From Dokdonella sp041395345 (lineage in GTDB: Bacteria > Pseudomonadota > Gammaproteobacteria > Xanthomonadales > Rhodanobacteraceae): 64,000 nucleotides of DNA. Below are positions 44,461 through 53,262 of this stretch, one piece after another; the first letter of the stretch is position 1; every line of letters starts with the position of its first letter. The DNA lies in NCBI RefSeq assembly GCF_041395345.1, contig NZ_JAWLAR010000001.1:310001-374000 (forward strand). The letters run 5' to 3'. A model generated the notes under the pieces. It searched no databases and was not told the origin of the DNA. It worked only from the letters and a program-made list of their open reading frames with translations. The translations under genes and the position numbers were made by a program.

Positions 44461-46002
44461 ATGAAGAAGAACCACCGGATTGCCGTTGCCGTCGCGCTTG
44501 TCGTCGCGGTAGTGGCCTATTCAAGGCTGCACAAGTCGACCGGGGCCGATACGACTGCCCCGTCATCGCGTGGCCAGTACCTGATTTCCGCGCATGCCGA
44601 ATCCTTTCGCTTTGGCAGCCTCGAATTCAAGGCTTGCGCGTTGACCCAGGAACACTCGGCCGCGACCACCGAAGCGTATTGCGCGCCGTTCGAGGTCATG
44701 GAGAATCGAGCCGATCCGGCCAGCCGCAGGATCCAGCTTCGTCTCGCCCTTGTCGCGGCCAACGGCGCGGCCGATGACGACTTCATCGTGTTCCTTGCCG
44801 GTGGCCCGGGTCAGTCCGCCGTCGACAGCTGGCCGCGCATCGCACCGGCACTGGCGTTTGCGCGCAGGCACCGGCACGTACTCCTGCTCGACCAGCGTGG
44901 CACCGGCGAATCGAATCCACTGAACTGCGCGGCGCTTGCTGACGGAGACGCCATGCCGGAGTTCGATCCGCAGCGCATGGCAGAACAGACCCGCGCCTGT
45001 GCGGAAGAAGTCGGCATGCATGCCGACCCGCGCTACTACTCGACGTCCGATGCCGTGGCCGATCTCGAAGAGCTGCGCCAGGCGCTGGGCGCGCCGCGCT
45101 TCGATCTGGTCGGCGTCTCCTACGGAACCCGCCTCGCCCAGCATTACACCAGGCGCCACACCGAGGGCGTGCGCAGCATGGTCCTGGACAGTGTCGTGCC
45201 GAATGAGCTCGCGCTCGGCGGCGAGTTCGCAATCAACCTCGATAACGCACTCAAGGCCCAGTTCGCCAATTGTGCGGCTCATCCAGCTTGTGCAGCGGCC
45301 TTTCCGGACCCTTACACCGACCTGATGCGCCTGCGCGACCAGTTGCGCGAAGCGCCGCGCGACGTGCACTACGCCGATCCGATCAGCTTCGAAGCCAAAA
45401 CCGCGCGACTCGATGCCTTCGGCCTGGCCGGGCTGATCCGTCTGTTTGCCTACTCACCGGAAACGGCCGCGCTGATTCCGCATACGGTTTCCGAAGCGCT
45501 TGCCGGCAATGACGCCGCACTGATGGGACAGATGGGCGTCATCGCGCAAGGCGTGGAAGAGCTCGCCGGCAGTGGCATGCAGCTTTCGGTGGTCTGCGCC
45601 GAGGACGCTGATCGCCTCGTTGCCGATGCCAGCGTTGCGGACACCTTGCTGGGCAACCAGATGGTCGAGATGATGCAGTCGCAATGCGCGATCTGGCCGC
45701 ATGGCGAACGACCGCCGGATTTCAATGAGCCGGCGCGTGGCGACACGCCCGTGCTGGTGCTGGAAGGCGAGCTCGATCCGGTCACACCGCCACGCTACGG
45801 CGAGCAGGTTGTCGCCGGACTCGAAGCGGCACGACTCATCGTCGTCAAAGGCCAGGGTCACAACGTGATCGGGCGTGGCTGCCTGCCGAAACTGGTCAGC
45901 GAATTCATGGACACGCTGGATCCGGCAGCGCTCGATGTCGCCTGTGCCGACGAACTCGGCCAGATTCCCCATTTCATCGATTTCAACGGAGCCGCGCCAT
46001 GA
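44461..46002 (+). CDS. Membrane-anchored alpha/beta hydrolase with TAP-like C-terminal domain
   Basis: 513 aa, 12 bp after the HTH gene. An N-terminal membrane segment or uncleaved signal (RIAVAVALVVAVVAYSRL) places the enzyme in the periplasm. Oxyanion motif 'LAGGPGQSA', then 'LLLDQRGTGESNPL', nucleophile elbow DLVGVSYGTRLA (Ser220), Asp439 in LEGELDPVTPP and His467 in KGQGHNV, the complete triad. Layout matches tripeptidyl/prolyl aminopeptidase-like S33 enzymes with the TAP C-terminal domain. Its stop overlaps the start of the ABC ATPase gene (45999), so they are co-translated, suggesting a link between the exporter and peptide or ester cleavage. Confidence 0.88.
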   Translation: MKKNHRIAVAVALVVAVVAYSRLHKSTGADTTAPSSRGQYLISAHAESFRFGSLEFKACALTQEHSAATTEAYCAPFEVMENRADPASRRIQLRLALVAANGAADDDFIVFLAGGPGQSAVDSWPRIAPALAFARRHRHVLLLDQRGTGESNPLNCAALADGDAMPEFDPQRMAEQTRACAEEVGMHADPRYYSTSDAVADLEELRQALGAPRFDLVGVSYGTRLAQHYTRRHTEGVRSMVLDSVVPNELALGGEFAINLDNALKAQFANCAAHPACAAAFPDPYTDLMRLRDQLREAPRDVHYADPISFEAKTARLDAFGLAGLIRLFAYSPETAALIPHTVSEALAGNDAALMGQMGVIAQGVEELAGSGMQLSVVCAEDADRLVADASVADTLLGNQMVEMMQSQCAIWPHGERPPDFNEPARGDTPVLVLEGELDPVTPPRYGEQVVAGLEAARLIVVKGQGHNVIGRGCLPKLVSEFMDTLDPAALDVACADELGQIPHFIDFNGAAP

Positions 46003-46733
46003 TCGAACTGAAGGATCTGCACAAGGCGTTCGCTGCCGTGAAGGCGGTTGATGGCGTGTCGTTCATTGCACGCGATGGCGAAATCACCGGATTGCTCGGG
46101 CCGAACGGCGCAGGCAAGACCACAACCCTGCGCATGCTCTACACCCTGATGAAGCCGGACCGCGGCCAGGTGCTGGTCGACGGCATCGACGCCGCCACCG
46201 ATCCGATCGCGGTACGTCGCCGGCTGGGCGTATTGCCGGATGCGCGCGGCCTGTACAAGCGTCTCAGTTCGCGCGAGAACATCGAATACTTTGGTCGCCT
46301 GCAAGGCATGGACGAAGCATTGATCAGAACGCGCTGCGATGCGCTGATCAAGGCGCTCGACATGGACGAGATCGCCGAACGCCGCACCGAAGGATTCTCC
46401 CAGGGCCAGCGCGTCAAGACGGCGATCGCACGCGCGCTGATCCACGATCCGAAGAACTGCATCCTCGACGAGCCGACCAATGGTCTCGACGTCATGGCAA
46501 CCCGCGCGATGCGCGACTTCCTGCGTCGCCTGAGAGACGAAGGACGCTGCGTGCTGTTCTCCAGCCACATCATGCAGGAGGTCGCTGCGCTGTGTGATCG
46601 CATCGTCGTCATTGCGCAGGGTCGCGTCGTCGCCGACGCCTCGCCCGAGGCCCTGCGCGAACAGGCGGGTACGCCAAACCTCGAAGATGCGTTCGTCAAG
46701 GTGATCGGATCCGCAGAAGGACTCGCCGCATGA
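45999..46733 (+). CDS. natA: NatA-type ABC transporter ATP-binding protein
   Basis: 244 aa. Walker A GPNGAGKTT (34-42), signature EGFSQGQRVK, Walker B CILDEPTNGLD and H-loop 'LFSSHIMQEVAAL'. The order and the 'LPDARGLYKRLSSRENIEYFGRLQGM' region match NatA sodium-exporter ATPases (Bacillus) and their proteobacterial relatives. Start overlaps the hydrolase stop by 4 bp and its own stop overlaps natB by 4 bp. The transported substrate is not proved to be sodium. Confidence 0.88.
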   Translation: MIELKDLHKAFAAVKAVDGVSFIARDGEITGLLGPNGAGKTTTLRMLYTLMKPDRGQVLVDGIDAATDPIAVRRRLGVLPDARGLYKRLSSRENIEYFGRLQGMDEALIRTRCDALIKALDMDEIAERRTEGFSQGQRVKTAIARALIHDPKNCILDEPTNGLDVMATRAMRDFLRRLRDEGRCVLFSSHIMQEVAALCDRIVVIAQGRVVADASPEALREQAGTPNLEDAFVKVIGSAEGLAA

Positions 46734-47905
46734 AGTCCATACTGACCGTGTTCTGGAAGGAAGTGCGCGAGAACATCCGCGATCGTCGCACCGTGCTGAA
46801 CACCCTGGTCACCGGCCCGCTGATGGCGCCGCTGATCTTCGTCCTGCTGATCAACGGCATCGTTTCGCGCGAACTCGACAAGGCCGAGAAACCCTTGCCG
46901 GTGCCCGTGATCGGTGCCGAGCATGCGGCCAACCTGATCGATGCGCTCAAGCAGAGCGGCATCATCATCAAGGAGGCCATCGCCGAGCCCGAACGCGCCG
47001 TGCGCGAACAGGAAGTCGATCTCGTGCTGCGCATTCCGGAACGCTTCGGAGAGGCCTGGAGCAAGGGCGAACCGGCGGAAGTCGAACTGATCTACGACGA
47101 ATCCCAGCGCGATGCGCAGGGTTCGGTGGGCCGGCTGCGCGCGATCCTGGAGGGCTACGGCCAACGCACCTCGACCATGCGCGTACTCGCACGTGGCCTG
47201 TCCCCCTCGATCATGCGACCGCTGGTCGTGGCCAATCGGGATCAGTCCACCGCGCAGGCGCGTGGCGGCATGATGTTCTCGATGCTTCCTTACTTCTTCA
47301 TTCTCGGTGCCTTCATTGGCGGCATGGCCCTGGCCATCGACACCACCGCCGGCGAGCGCGAGCGCCAGTCGCTCGAACCGCTTTTCGCCAATCCGGTCGC
47401 GCGTTCGAAGATCCTGCTTGGCAAGCTCGGTGCGACCGGCATGTTCGCGCTGACCACCCTGTTGCTCAGCATCATTGCGTTCTCCTTCGCCGGTCAGTTC
47501 ATGCCGACCGAGAAGCTCGGAATGACGCTTTCGATCGGCCCCCGCTTCGCCCTGCTGACCCTGCTCGTGATGTTCCCGCTGGTGTTCCTCATTTCCTCGC
47601 TGCAGACGCTCGCTGCCGCGTTCGCCAGGACCTTCCGCGAAGCGCAGACCTATCTTTCGCTGCTGATGTTCGTGCCTGCCGTGCCGACCCTGCTGATGTC
47701 GGTATTTCCGTTCAAGACCGAAACCTGGATGTACGCGGTGCCGCTGGTCGGCCAGCAGGTCACGATCACGCGCCTGATGCGCGGCGAATTCGTGGCCAGC
47801 TCCGAGATCGCGCTCTGTGTGGCCTGCACCTCGCTCGCCGCCGTGCTGGTCTACTTCATCACTGCGCGCATCTATGACGGCGAGCGCCTGGCCATCTCGA
47901 CCTGA
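46730..47905 (+). CDS. natB: NatB-type ABC-2 transporter permease
   Basis: 391 aa. First helix near residues 25-45 ('LVTGPLMAPLIFVLLINGIVS'), a large periplasmic domain (about 45-175), then a cluster of five or six helices from about 180 ('MMFSMLPYFFILGAFIGGMA', 'LLTLLVMFPLVFLISSLQTLAAAF', 'LLMFVPAVPTLLMSVFPF'). The cytoplasmic motif 'DTTAGERERQSLEPLFANPVARSKILLGK' (cited here as a region, 47340-47425) is characteristic of NatB. Last gene of the operon that starts with the membrane/HTH pair. Confidence 0.9.
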   Translation: MKSILTVFWKEVRENIRDRRTVLNTLVTGPLMAPLIFVLLINGIVSRELDKAEKPLPVPVIGAEHAANLIDALKQSGIIIKEAIAEPERAVREQEVDLVLRIPERFGEAWSKGEPAEVELIYDESQRDAQGSVGRLRAILEGYGQRTSTMRVLARGLSPSIMRPLVVANRDQSTAQARGGMMFSMLPYFFILGAFIGGMALAIDTTAGERERQSLEPLFANPVARSKILLGKLGATGMFALTTLLLSIIAFSFAGQFMPTEKLGMTLSIGPRFALLTLLVMFPLVFLISSLQTLAAAFARTFREAQTYLSLLMFVPAVPTLLMSVFPFKTETWMYAVPLVGQQVTITRLMRGEFVASSEIALCVACTSLAAVLVYFITARIYDGERLAIST

Positions 47906-47935
47906 CTACGCGTGACACGAGGAGCCTCTATCCGG

Positions 47936-47961
47936 GTAGGAGCCCCCTTCAGGGGCAATGC
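47936..47961 (+). repeat. GTAG-headed REP-like element, left copy of second pair
   Basis: GTAGGAG, stem CCCCT-tc-AGGGG, then AATGC. Same frame elements (GTAGGA...TTCA...ATGC) as the pair at 2721-2940, but with a different, internally complementary stem. Confidence 0.75.
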
Positions 47962-48030
47962 TTTTCAACAACCTGCGAACAAGATCCGGTGTTTGAGCCA
48001 TTTCTGCCCGAAAGGGCAAGAAGACGAAAG

Positions 48031-48056
48031 GCATCGCCCCTGAAGGGAGCTCCTAC
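48031..48056 (-). repeat. GTAG-headed REP-like element, right copy of second pair
   Basis: Reverse complement reads GTAGGAG, stem with CCCTTCAGGG, then GCGATGC. Inverted relative to 47936-47961 with 69 bases between. Confidence 0.75.
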
Positions 48057-48143
48057 AGACGAACGGGAACTCTCTCGCGCGCGCCACACGAGCCGCACGT
48101 TGGGCATCAACCCGTGGACACGCGTTAAGCTGTCGCACTTGAG

Positions 48144-48165
48144 CGGGCCTTCCGGGCCCGTTTTT
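48144..48165 (+). terminator. Terminator-like hairpin in front of putP
   Basis: Six-bp stem CGGGCC / GGCCCG (48144-48160 with loop) followed directly by TTTTT (48161-48165). It ends only 22 bases before the putP ATG, so it either closes the upstream transcript or sits in the putP leader. Confidence 0.6.
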
Positions 48166-48187
48166 CTCGCCTGCCCAGGGAGCTGCA

Positions 48188-49675
48188 ATGACCGCCAGTA
48201 CGCCGTTGATCGTCACTTTCGCCGTCTACCTGTTCGCGACGATCGCGATCGGTTTCTATGCCTGGTACTCCACGCGCACCTTCGACGACTACATCCTCGG
48301 TGGTCGCTCGCTGGGCAGTTATGTCACGGCGATGTCGGCAGGCGCCTCGGACATGAGCGGCTGGTTGCTGATGGGCCTGCCGGGCGCGCTGTATGTTGGT
48401 GGCGCATCGGAAGCCTGGATTGTCATCGGACTGATTCTCGGTGCCTGGGCCAACTGGCGCTATGTCGCCGGACCGTTGCGCGTCTACACCGAGCGCACCA
48501 ACAACTCGCTCACCCTGCCCGACTACTTCACTCATCGTTTCGCCGACGACAAGCGCATCCTCCGCGTCTTTTCCGCCGTCATCATCCTGCTGTTCTTCGC
48601 GGTCTATTGCGCCTCGGGTATCGTCGCCGGTGCGCGCCTGTTCGAAAGCACGTTCGGCGTGCCCTACGCACAGGCGATCTGGTACGGCGCCGCCGCCACC
48701 ATCCTGTATACCCTGATCGGCGGCTTCCTTGCGGTCAGCTGGACCGACACCGTGCAGGCCACCCTGATGCTGTTCGCGCTGATTCTCACGCCCATCATGG
48801 TGATCGTGGGCAACGGCGGCTTCGATTCGAGCCTGGCCGTGATCGAACAGGTCGACCCGAAACGCCTGGAGTGGGTCGGTACCGGCGGCGTCATCGCGAT
48901 CATTTCGTCGATGGCCTGGGGACTCGGCTATGTCGGCCAGCCGCATATCCTGGCCCGCTTCATGGCCGCCGACAGCGTCAAGTCGATTCCCGCTGCGCGC
49001 CGTATCGGCATGGCCTGGATGATCATCTGCCTGACCGGATCCATCGCCGTCGGCTTTTTCGGTATCGCCTGGTTTGGCGCCAACCCGACCTTTGCAGGCG
49101 AAGTCAACGACAACTCCGAGCGCGTCTTCATCCTGCTTGCCCAGCAACTGTTCAACCCGTGGATAGCCGGCATCCTGCTGTCAGCCATTCTGGCCGCCGT
49201 CATGAGTACCTTGTCCTGCCAGTTGCTGGTCTGTTCGAGCGCCCTCACCGAGGATTTCTATCGCGGCTTCCTGCGCAAGAGTGCGGGCAGCAAGGAGCTG
49301 GTCTGGGTCGGTCGCACCACGGTTCTGATCGTGGCCCTGATCGCGATCGCCATCGCCTCGGATCCGGACAGCCGCGTGCTCGGCCTGGTCAGCTATGCCT
49401 GGGCCGGTTTCGGTGCCGCATTCGGTCCGGTCATCCTGCTTTCGCTGTACTGGAAGCGGGTCAATCGCAATGGCGCCCTGGCCGGCATGGTTGTCGGCAC
49501 GTTGACGGTCGTGCTGTGGAAGCAATCCGGCAGTGCCCTGTATGAAATGATCCCCGGCTTCATCGCAGCGACGATTGCCATCGTCGCGGTCAGCCTGCTT
49601 ACACGCGGACCTTCGGCGCAGGTGCAGGCCACGCACGAAGAAGTCATGAAGGAACTGCGCACGACCGGCTATTGA
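48188..49675 (+). CDS. putP: Sodium/proline symporter PutP
   Basis: 495 aa, ATG 48188 with GGGAG 8 bases upstream. About 13 membrane helices of the SSS family. Strongly conserved PutP parts: 'FDDYILGGRSLGSYVTAMSAGASDMSGWLLMGLPGA' region (48270-48385; sodium-site residues in helix 2), 'LPDYFTHRFADD', 'GARLFESTFG', 'SWTDTVQATLML', 'GLGYVGQPHILARFMA' and 'SAILAAVMSTLSCQLLVCSSALTEDFY'. Imports proline with Na+. No putA is nearby. The leader holds a terminator-like hairpin. Confidence 0.95.
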   Translation: MTASTPLIVTFAVYLFATIAIGFYAWYSTRTFDDYILGGRSLGSYVTAMSAGASDMSGWLLMGLPGALYVGGASEAWIVIGLILGAWANWRYVAGPLRVYTERTNNSLTLPDYFTHRFADDKRILRVFSAVIILLFFAVYCASGIVAGARLFESTFGVPYAQAIWYGAAATILYTLIGGFLAVSWTDTVQATLMLFALILTPIMVIVGNGGFDSSLAVIEQVDPKRLEWVGTGGVIAIISSMAWGLGYVGQPHILARFMAADSVKSIPAARRIGMAWMIICLTGSIAVGFFGIAWFGANPTFAGEVNDNSERVFILLAQQLFNPWIAGILLSAILAAVMSTLSCQLLVCSSALTEDFYRGFLRKSAGSKELVWVGRTTVLIVALIAIAIASDPDSRVLGLVSYAWAGFGAAFGPVILLSLYWKRVNRNGALAGMVVGTLTVVLWKQSGSALYEMIPGFIAATIAIVAVSLLTRGPSAQVQATHEEVMKELRTTGY

Positions 49676-49684
49676 CCTTGGTTC

Positions 49685-49845
49685 CCTCTCCCGCCGGGAG
49701 AGGGTGCCCCGAAGTGCGAAGGATGCGAGACCGATTCCGTCTCCCAACGGGAAAAGGTGGCCGCAGGCCGGATGAGGGTTCCTGCGAAGCCCGGACTTCA
49801 ATCAGACGGGCAGCTTCCATCTTCTTTGACACCTTCTCCCAAGGG
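49685..49845. repeat. Cluster of TTCTCCC/GGGAGAA-type palindromic elements
   Basis: Three imperfect copies of the family seen at 35.9-36.0 kb: ctctcccgccgggagag (49685-49701), gtctcccaacgggaaaaggt followed by GGATGAGGGT (49740-49789), and, inverted, caccttctcccaaggggagaagg (49830-49852). They fill the space between convergent putP and the radical SAM gene. Confidence 0.65.
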
Positions 49846-49904
49846 GAGAAGGACCAAACATCGGGGCCCTGCATGTGATGCGCCGTAGCGCGCTAAACCG
49901 AAGT

Positions 49905-51002
49905 TCAAAACAAGTCGCCCTGCGCCGAATCCCGACGCGGCGCCACGAACTTCGAGCGATTGAGCGACAACTCGCGCGAACGCTTCAGGCCATGCTTGCG
50001 ACAGGCCAGCGCGAAGCGCTGCCGGATCAGGTCGGCATAGGGACCTTCGCCGCGCATCCGAGAGCCGAACCGCGCATCGTTGTCGCGTCCGCCGCGCATC
50101 TGCCGGATCAGGCTCATCACGTGTTCGGCGCGATCGGGCACGTGCAGGTCCAGCCACTCGCGGAACAGATCCTTCAATTCCAGCGGCAGGCGCAACACGG
50201 TGTAGCCGGCGATGTTCGCACCGAGCGCGGCCGCTTGTTCGAGCACGTGTTCCATGTGCATGTCGGTGACCGCCGGGATGATCGGTGCGACCAGCACGCC
50301 ACAGGGCACGCCGGCCGCGTGCAGATTGGCAACGATCTGCATGCGTCGGTGCGGCGCGGTTGCGCGCGGCTCCAACGTGCTTGCCAGACGGTTGTCGAGA
50401 ATGCCGATCGAGACAAACACCTGGACCAGGTTTTCACGCGCCATCGGCGCCAGCAGATCGAGATCGCGCTCGACCAGCGCATTCTTGGTCACGATGGTCA
50501 ATGGATGCCGGCAGTCGTGCAGCACCTCGACGATCTCGCGCGTGATCCCATACTCCCGCTCGATCGGCTGGTAGGCATCGGTGTTCGCGCCCAGGGTGAT
50601 CGGCTCGCAGACGTAGCCCGCCTTGGCCAGCTCGGCACGCAGGCGTTCGGCGGCATTGGTCTTGGCGTAGAGCTGCGTCTCGAAATCCAGCCCCGGCGAA
50701 AGATTCAGGTACGCGTGCGTCGGCCGCGCATAGCAATAGTTGCAGCCATGTTCGCAGCCACGATACGGGTTGATCGATTGCGTGAACGGAATGTCGGGGG
50801 AATCGTTGTGGCTGATGATCGAGCGCGCCCGCTCAATCGAAACGCGCGTCGGCGGTCGTGTCGCAGCTTCTTCCTCGCGATACCAGCCGTCATCCTCCAG
50901 TGTTTTCGACAACGCCTCGAAGCGCCCCTCGCGATTGCTGCCCGCGCCGCGTCCCTTGATCCGGATCGGTCGGTTGAGGTCGTCGGGATCGTGCCTGGCC
51001 AT
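49905..51002 (-). CDS. PA0069-family radical SAM protein (SplB-like)
   Basis: 365 aa. Radical SAM motif C-x3-C-x2-C at C83, C87 and C90 (YRGCEHGCNYCYARP). N-terminal 'RPIRIKGRGAGSNREGRFE' and 'SIISHNDSPDIPFTQSINPYRG' are hallmarks of the PA0069/Rv2578c family. Further 'ITLGANTDAYQPIEREYGITR' and 'VTKNALVERDLDLL'. The family is related to spore photoproduct lyase in layout, but its reaction is not established; DNA repair has been suggested. It converges with putP and is separated from the S9 peptidase gene by a 119-bp divergent region. Confidence 0.92.
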   Translation of the reverse strand: MARHDPDDLNRPIRIKGRGAGSNREGRFEALSKTLEDDGWYREEEAATRPPTRVSIERARSIISHNDSPDIPFTQSINPYRGCEHGCNYCYARPTHAYLNLSPGLDFETQLYAKTNAAERLRAELAKAGYVCEPITLGANTDAYQPIEREYGITREIVEVLHDCRHPLTIVTKNALVERDLDLLAPMARENLVQVFVSIGILDNRLASTLEPRATAPHRRMQIVANLHAAGVPCGVLVAPIIPAVTDMHMEHVLEQAAALGANIAGYTVLRLPLELKDLFREWLDLHVPDRAEHVMSLIRQMRGGRDNDARFGSRMRGEGPYADLIRQRFALACRKHGLKRSRELSLNRSKFVAPRRDSAQGDLF

Positions 51003-51121
51003 GGGCTGATTATGAGCGCATCCGTCGCAGCAGCCGAGACGTCGGACGAGGCCGGACCGGCGTTGTCGCGATGATCGCTGCGATGGGTTAGGCTCCCGAC
51101 AAAATACTGCGGAGAATGCCC

Positions 51122-53137
51122 ATGCGGTCTTGCACCTTGAACGTTGCCTTTCGCGCTGTTGCCGGCTTCACTGCAACGCTGGCAATGCTGCCGTCCTTGG
51201 GTTTGGCGGACAACCCCGTCAGCCGCGAGGAAGTGGGCAATCGCGTCAGCGAGAATATCCCGCCGATACCAGCCACGCTTACCGATCAGCTCAACCGCTA
51301 TCAGAACACGCGGGGCGCGCCTGTTGCCGGCTGGCTGGATTCGGAGTGTCTGCTGATCAGTACCCGCTTTGCCGAGACCAACCAGGCCCATCGCGTATGC
51401 GAACCACTGGGCATGCGCGAACAGCTCACGTTCTACAGCGAGCCGGTGGGCAGCCTGACGCCCGCACCCGCTGCCTCCGCGCGCCAGGGTTTCGTCTTTT
51501 CGCGCGATGCCGGTGGCGACGAGTTCTCGCAACTCTACTGGTTCGATCTTGGTACACGCGACACCACGCTGCTGACCGATGGCAAACGCTCGCAAAACAG
51601 CGGCCCATTGTTTTCTGCAGACGGCAACCTGCTTGCGTACACGAGCACCTCTCGCACCGGCAAGGACTACGACATCTGGATTCGCGACATGCAGGCAGGT
51701 ACCGCAAAGACCGTTGTGACCGAGGGCGGCGCCTGGGGGGCGATGGATTTCTCCGCCGATGGAAAGCGCCTGCTCGTCATTCACTATGTTTCTATCAACG
51801 AATCCTATCCGGGCGAGGTCGATCTCGAGACGGGCAAGCTCAGGATGTTTCCGGTTGACGGCGACAAGGCGGCGTTCGGCGATTTCCGCTTCGCCGGCAA
51901 GGACAATGCGGTGTATTTCGTCTCGGACGAACCGTTCAAGGGCAAGCCCAGCGAGTTCAAGACGCTGCGCTACCACGATCCGGCCAGCGGCGACTACAAG
52001 CAGTTGAGCGGCGACATTCCCTGGGATGTCGATGCGCTGGAAATCTCCGACGACGGTGCCCATCTCGCCTTTGTCAGCAACGAAGACGGCATCGACACCC
52101 TGCATGTCCTGAGCTTGCCGGAGCAGCGCGAGATCGCCCTGCCGACGCTGCCGGTGGGATTGATAGGCGGCTTGTCGTTCTCGCCGGACGGCAAGCGGCT
52201 GGCGCTGACCCTGAACTCGGCCACTTCGCCGAGTGACGCCTATGTCATCGACCTGGCCGAAGCCGGCATGACACGCTGGACACGCAGCGAAGTCGGCGGC
52301 CTCGACACCGCGAAATTCGCATCGCCCACGCTGATCCGCTTTCCGACCTTCGACAAGGTCAACGGAAAGGCTCGCACGATCCCGGCCTTCTACTACAAGC
52401 CGGCCAATGCCAGCGCCACCCGCAAAGTGCCCGTCGTCATCAACATCCACGGCGGGCCGGAAAGCCAGTCCACACCGTATTTCAGCTCGACCACCCAATA
52501 CATGGTCGGGGAGCTCGGCGTTGCCGTGATCTACCCCAACGTGCGCGGCTCTTCCGGTTACGGCAAATCCTTTCTGCGCCTGGATAATGCCGAAAAGCGC
52601 GAGGATTCGGTAAAGGACATTGGCGCCCTGCTTGACTGGGTTGCCCTGCAGCCCGAACTTGACGCCAATCGTGTGGCGGTATTCGGCGGCAGCTATGGCG
52701 GCTACATGGTGCTGGCCACGATGACCAACTATCCCGAGCGCATCAAGGCGGGTATCGATGTCGTCGGCATTTCGCACTTCGGAACCTTCCTCAAGAATAC
52801 GGAAGATTACCGCCGTGACTTGCGACGTGCCGAGTACGGCGACGAACGCGATCCGGACATGCAGAAGGTGTTCGAGCGCATCTCGCCACTGAACAACGCG
52901 CAGAAGATTCGCGCACCTCTGTTTGTCGCCCAGGGCAAGAACGATCCGCGCGTGCCGTTCACCGAAGCCGAGCAGATCGTCAAGGCCGTGCGCGACAATG
53001 GTGAGCCGGTCTGGTATCTCCTTTACAACGATGAGGGCCACGGCTTCAGGAAGAAGACCAACAGCGACTACTTCACCGCGGCGTCAATGTTGTTCCTGCA
53101 GCGCTATCTGCTGAACGAGACCAGGCCGTCGCCGTAG
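51122..53137 (+). CDS. Exported S9 family (prolyl oligopeptidase-like) peptidase
   Basis: 671 aa. ATG 51122 was chosen over 51116 because GGAG at 51111-51114 is then 7 bases away. Signal peptide to about residue 28 ('AVAGFTATLAMLPSLGLA'). A seven-bladed TolB-like propeller (about 60-390, blades such as 'FSADGKRLLVIHY', 'SPDGKRLALTL') is followed by the hydrolase domain: 'VVINIHGGPESQ' (oxyanion), FGGSYGGYMV (Ser524), Asp608 in QGKNDPRVP and His640 in NDEGHGF. This is the dipeptidyl-peptidase/acylaminoacyl-peptidase branch, periplasmic or secreted. Confidence 0.93.
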   Translation: MRSCTLNVAFRAVAGFTATLAMLPSLGLADNPVSREEVGNRVSENIPPIPATLTDQLNRYQNTRGAPVAGWLDSECLLISTRFAETNQAHRVCEPLGMREQLTFYSEPVGSLTPAPAASARQGFVFSRDAGGDEFSQLYWFDLGTRDTTLLTDGKRSQNSGPLFSADGNLLAYTSTSRTGKDYDIWIRDMQAGTAKTVVTEGGAWGAMDFSADGKRLLVIHYVSINESYPGEVDLETGKLRMFPVDGDKAAFGDFRFAGKDNAVYFVSDEPFKGKPSEFKTLRYHDPASGDYKQLSGDIPWDVDALEISDDGAHLAFVSNEDGIDTLHVLSLPEQREIALPTLPVGLIGGLSFSPDGKRLALTLNSATSPSDAYVIDLAEAGMTRWTRSEVGGLDTAKFASPTLIRFPTFDKVNGKARTIPAFYYKPANASATRKVPVVINIHGGPESQSTPYFSSTTQYMVGELGVAVIYPNVRGSSGYGKSFLRLDNAEKREDSVKDIGALLDWVALQPELDANRVAVFGGSYGGYMVLATMTNYPERIKAGIDVVGISHFGTFLKNTEDYRRDLRRAEYGDERDPDMQKVFERISPLNNAQKIRAPLFVAQGKNDPRVPFTEAEQIVKAVRDNGEPVWYLLYNDEGHGFRKKTNSDYFTAASMLFLQRYLLNETRPSP

Positions 53138-53262
53138 CAGACGCACTGGCACGAATGCGCGAGGGCACATCGCGCCTATGCCATGCTCGAGATCATTGCT
53201 ACCCCAGGGTTGCGAAGCTCGGAGGGAGCTTCGCACCGGATCACGAACCGGAGACCATGCTC

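Noticed and set aside
50705..53041. 778-codon open frame on the minus strand
   Set aside because: Antisense to the S9 peptidase, whose catalytic triad and signal peptide are unambiguous.
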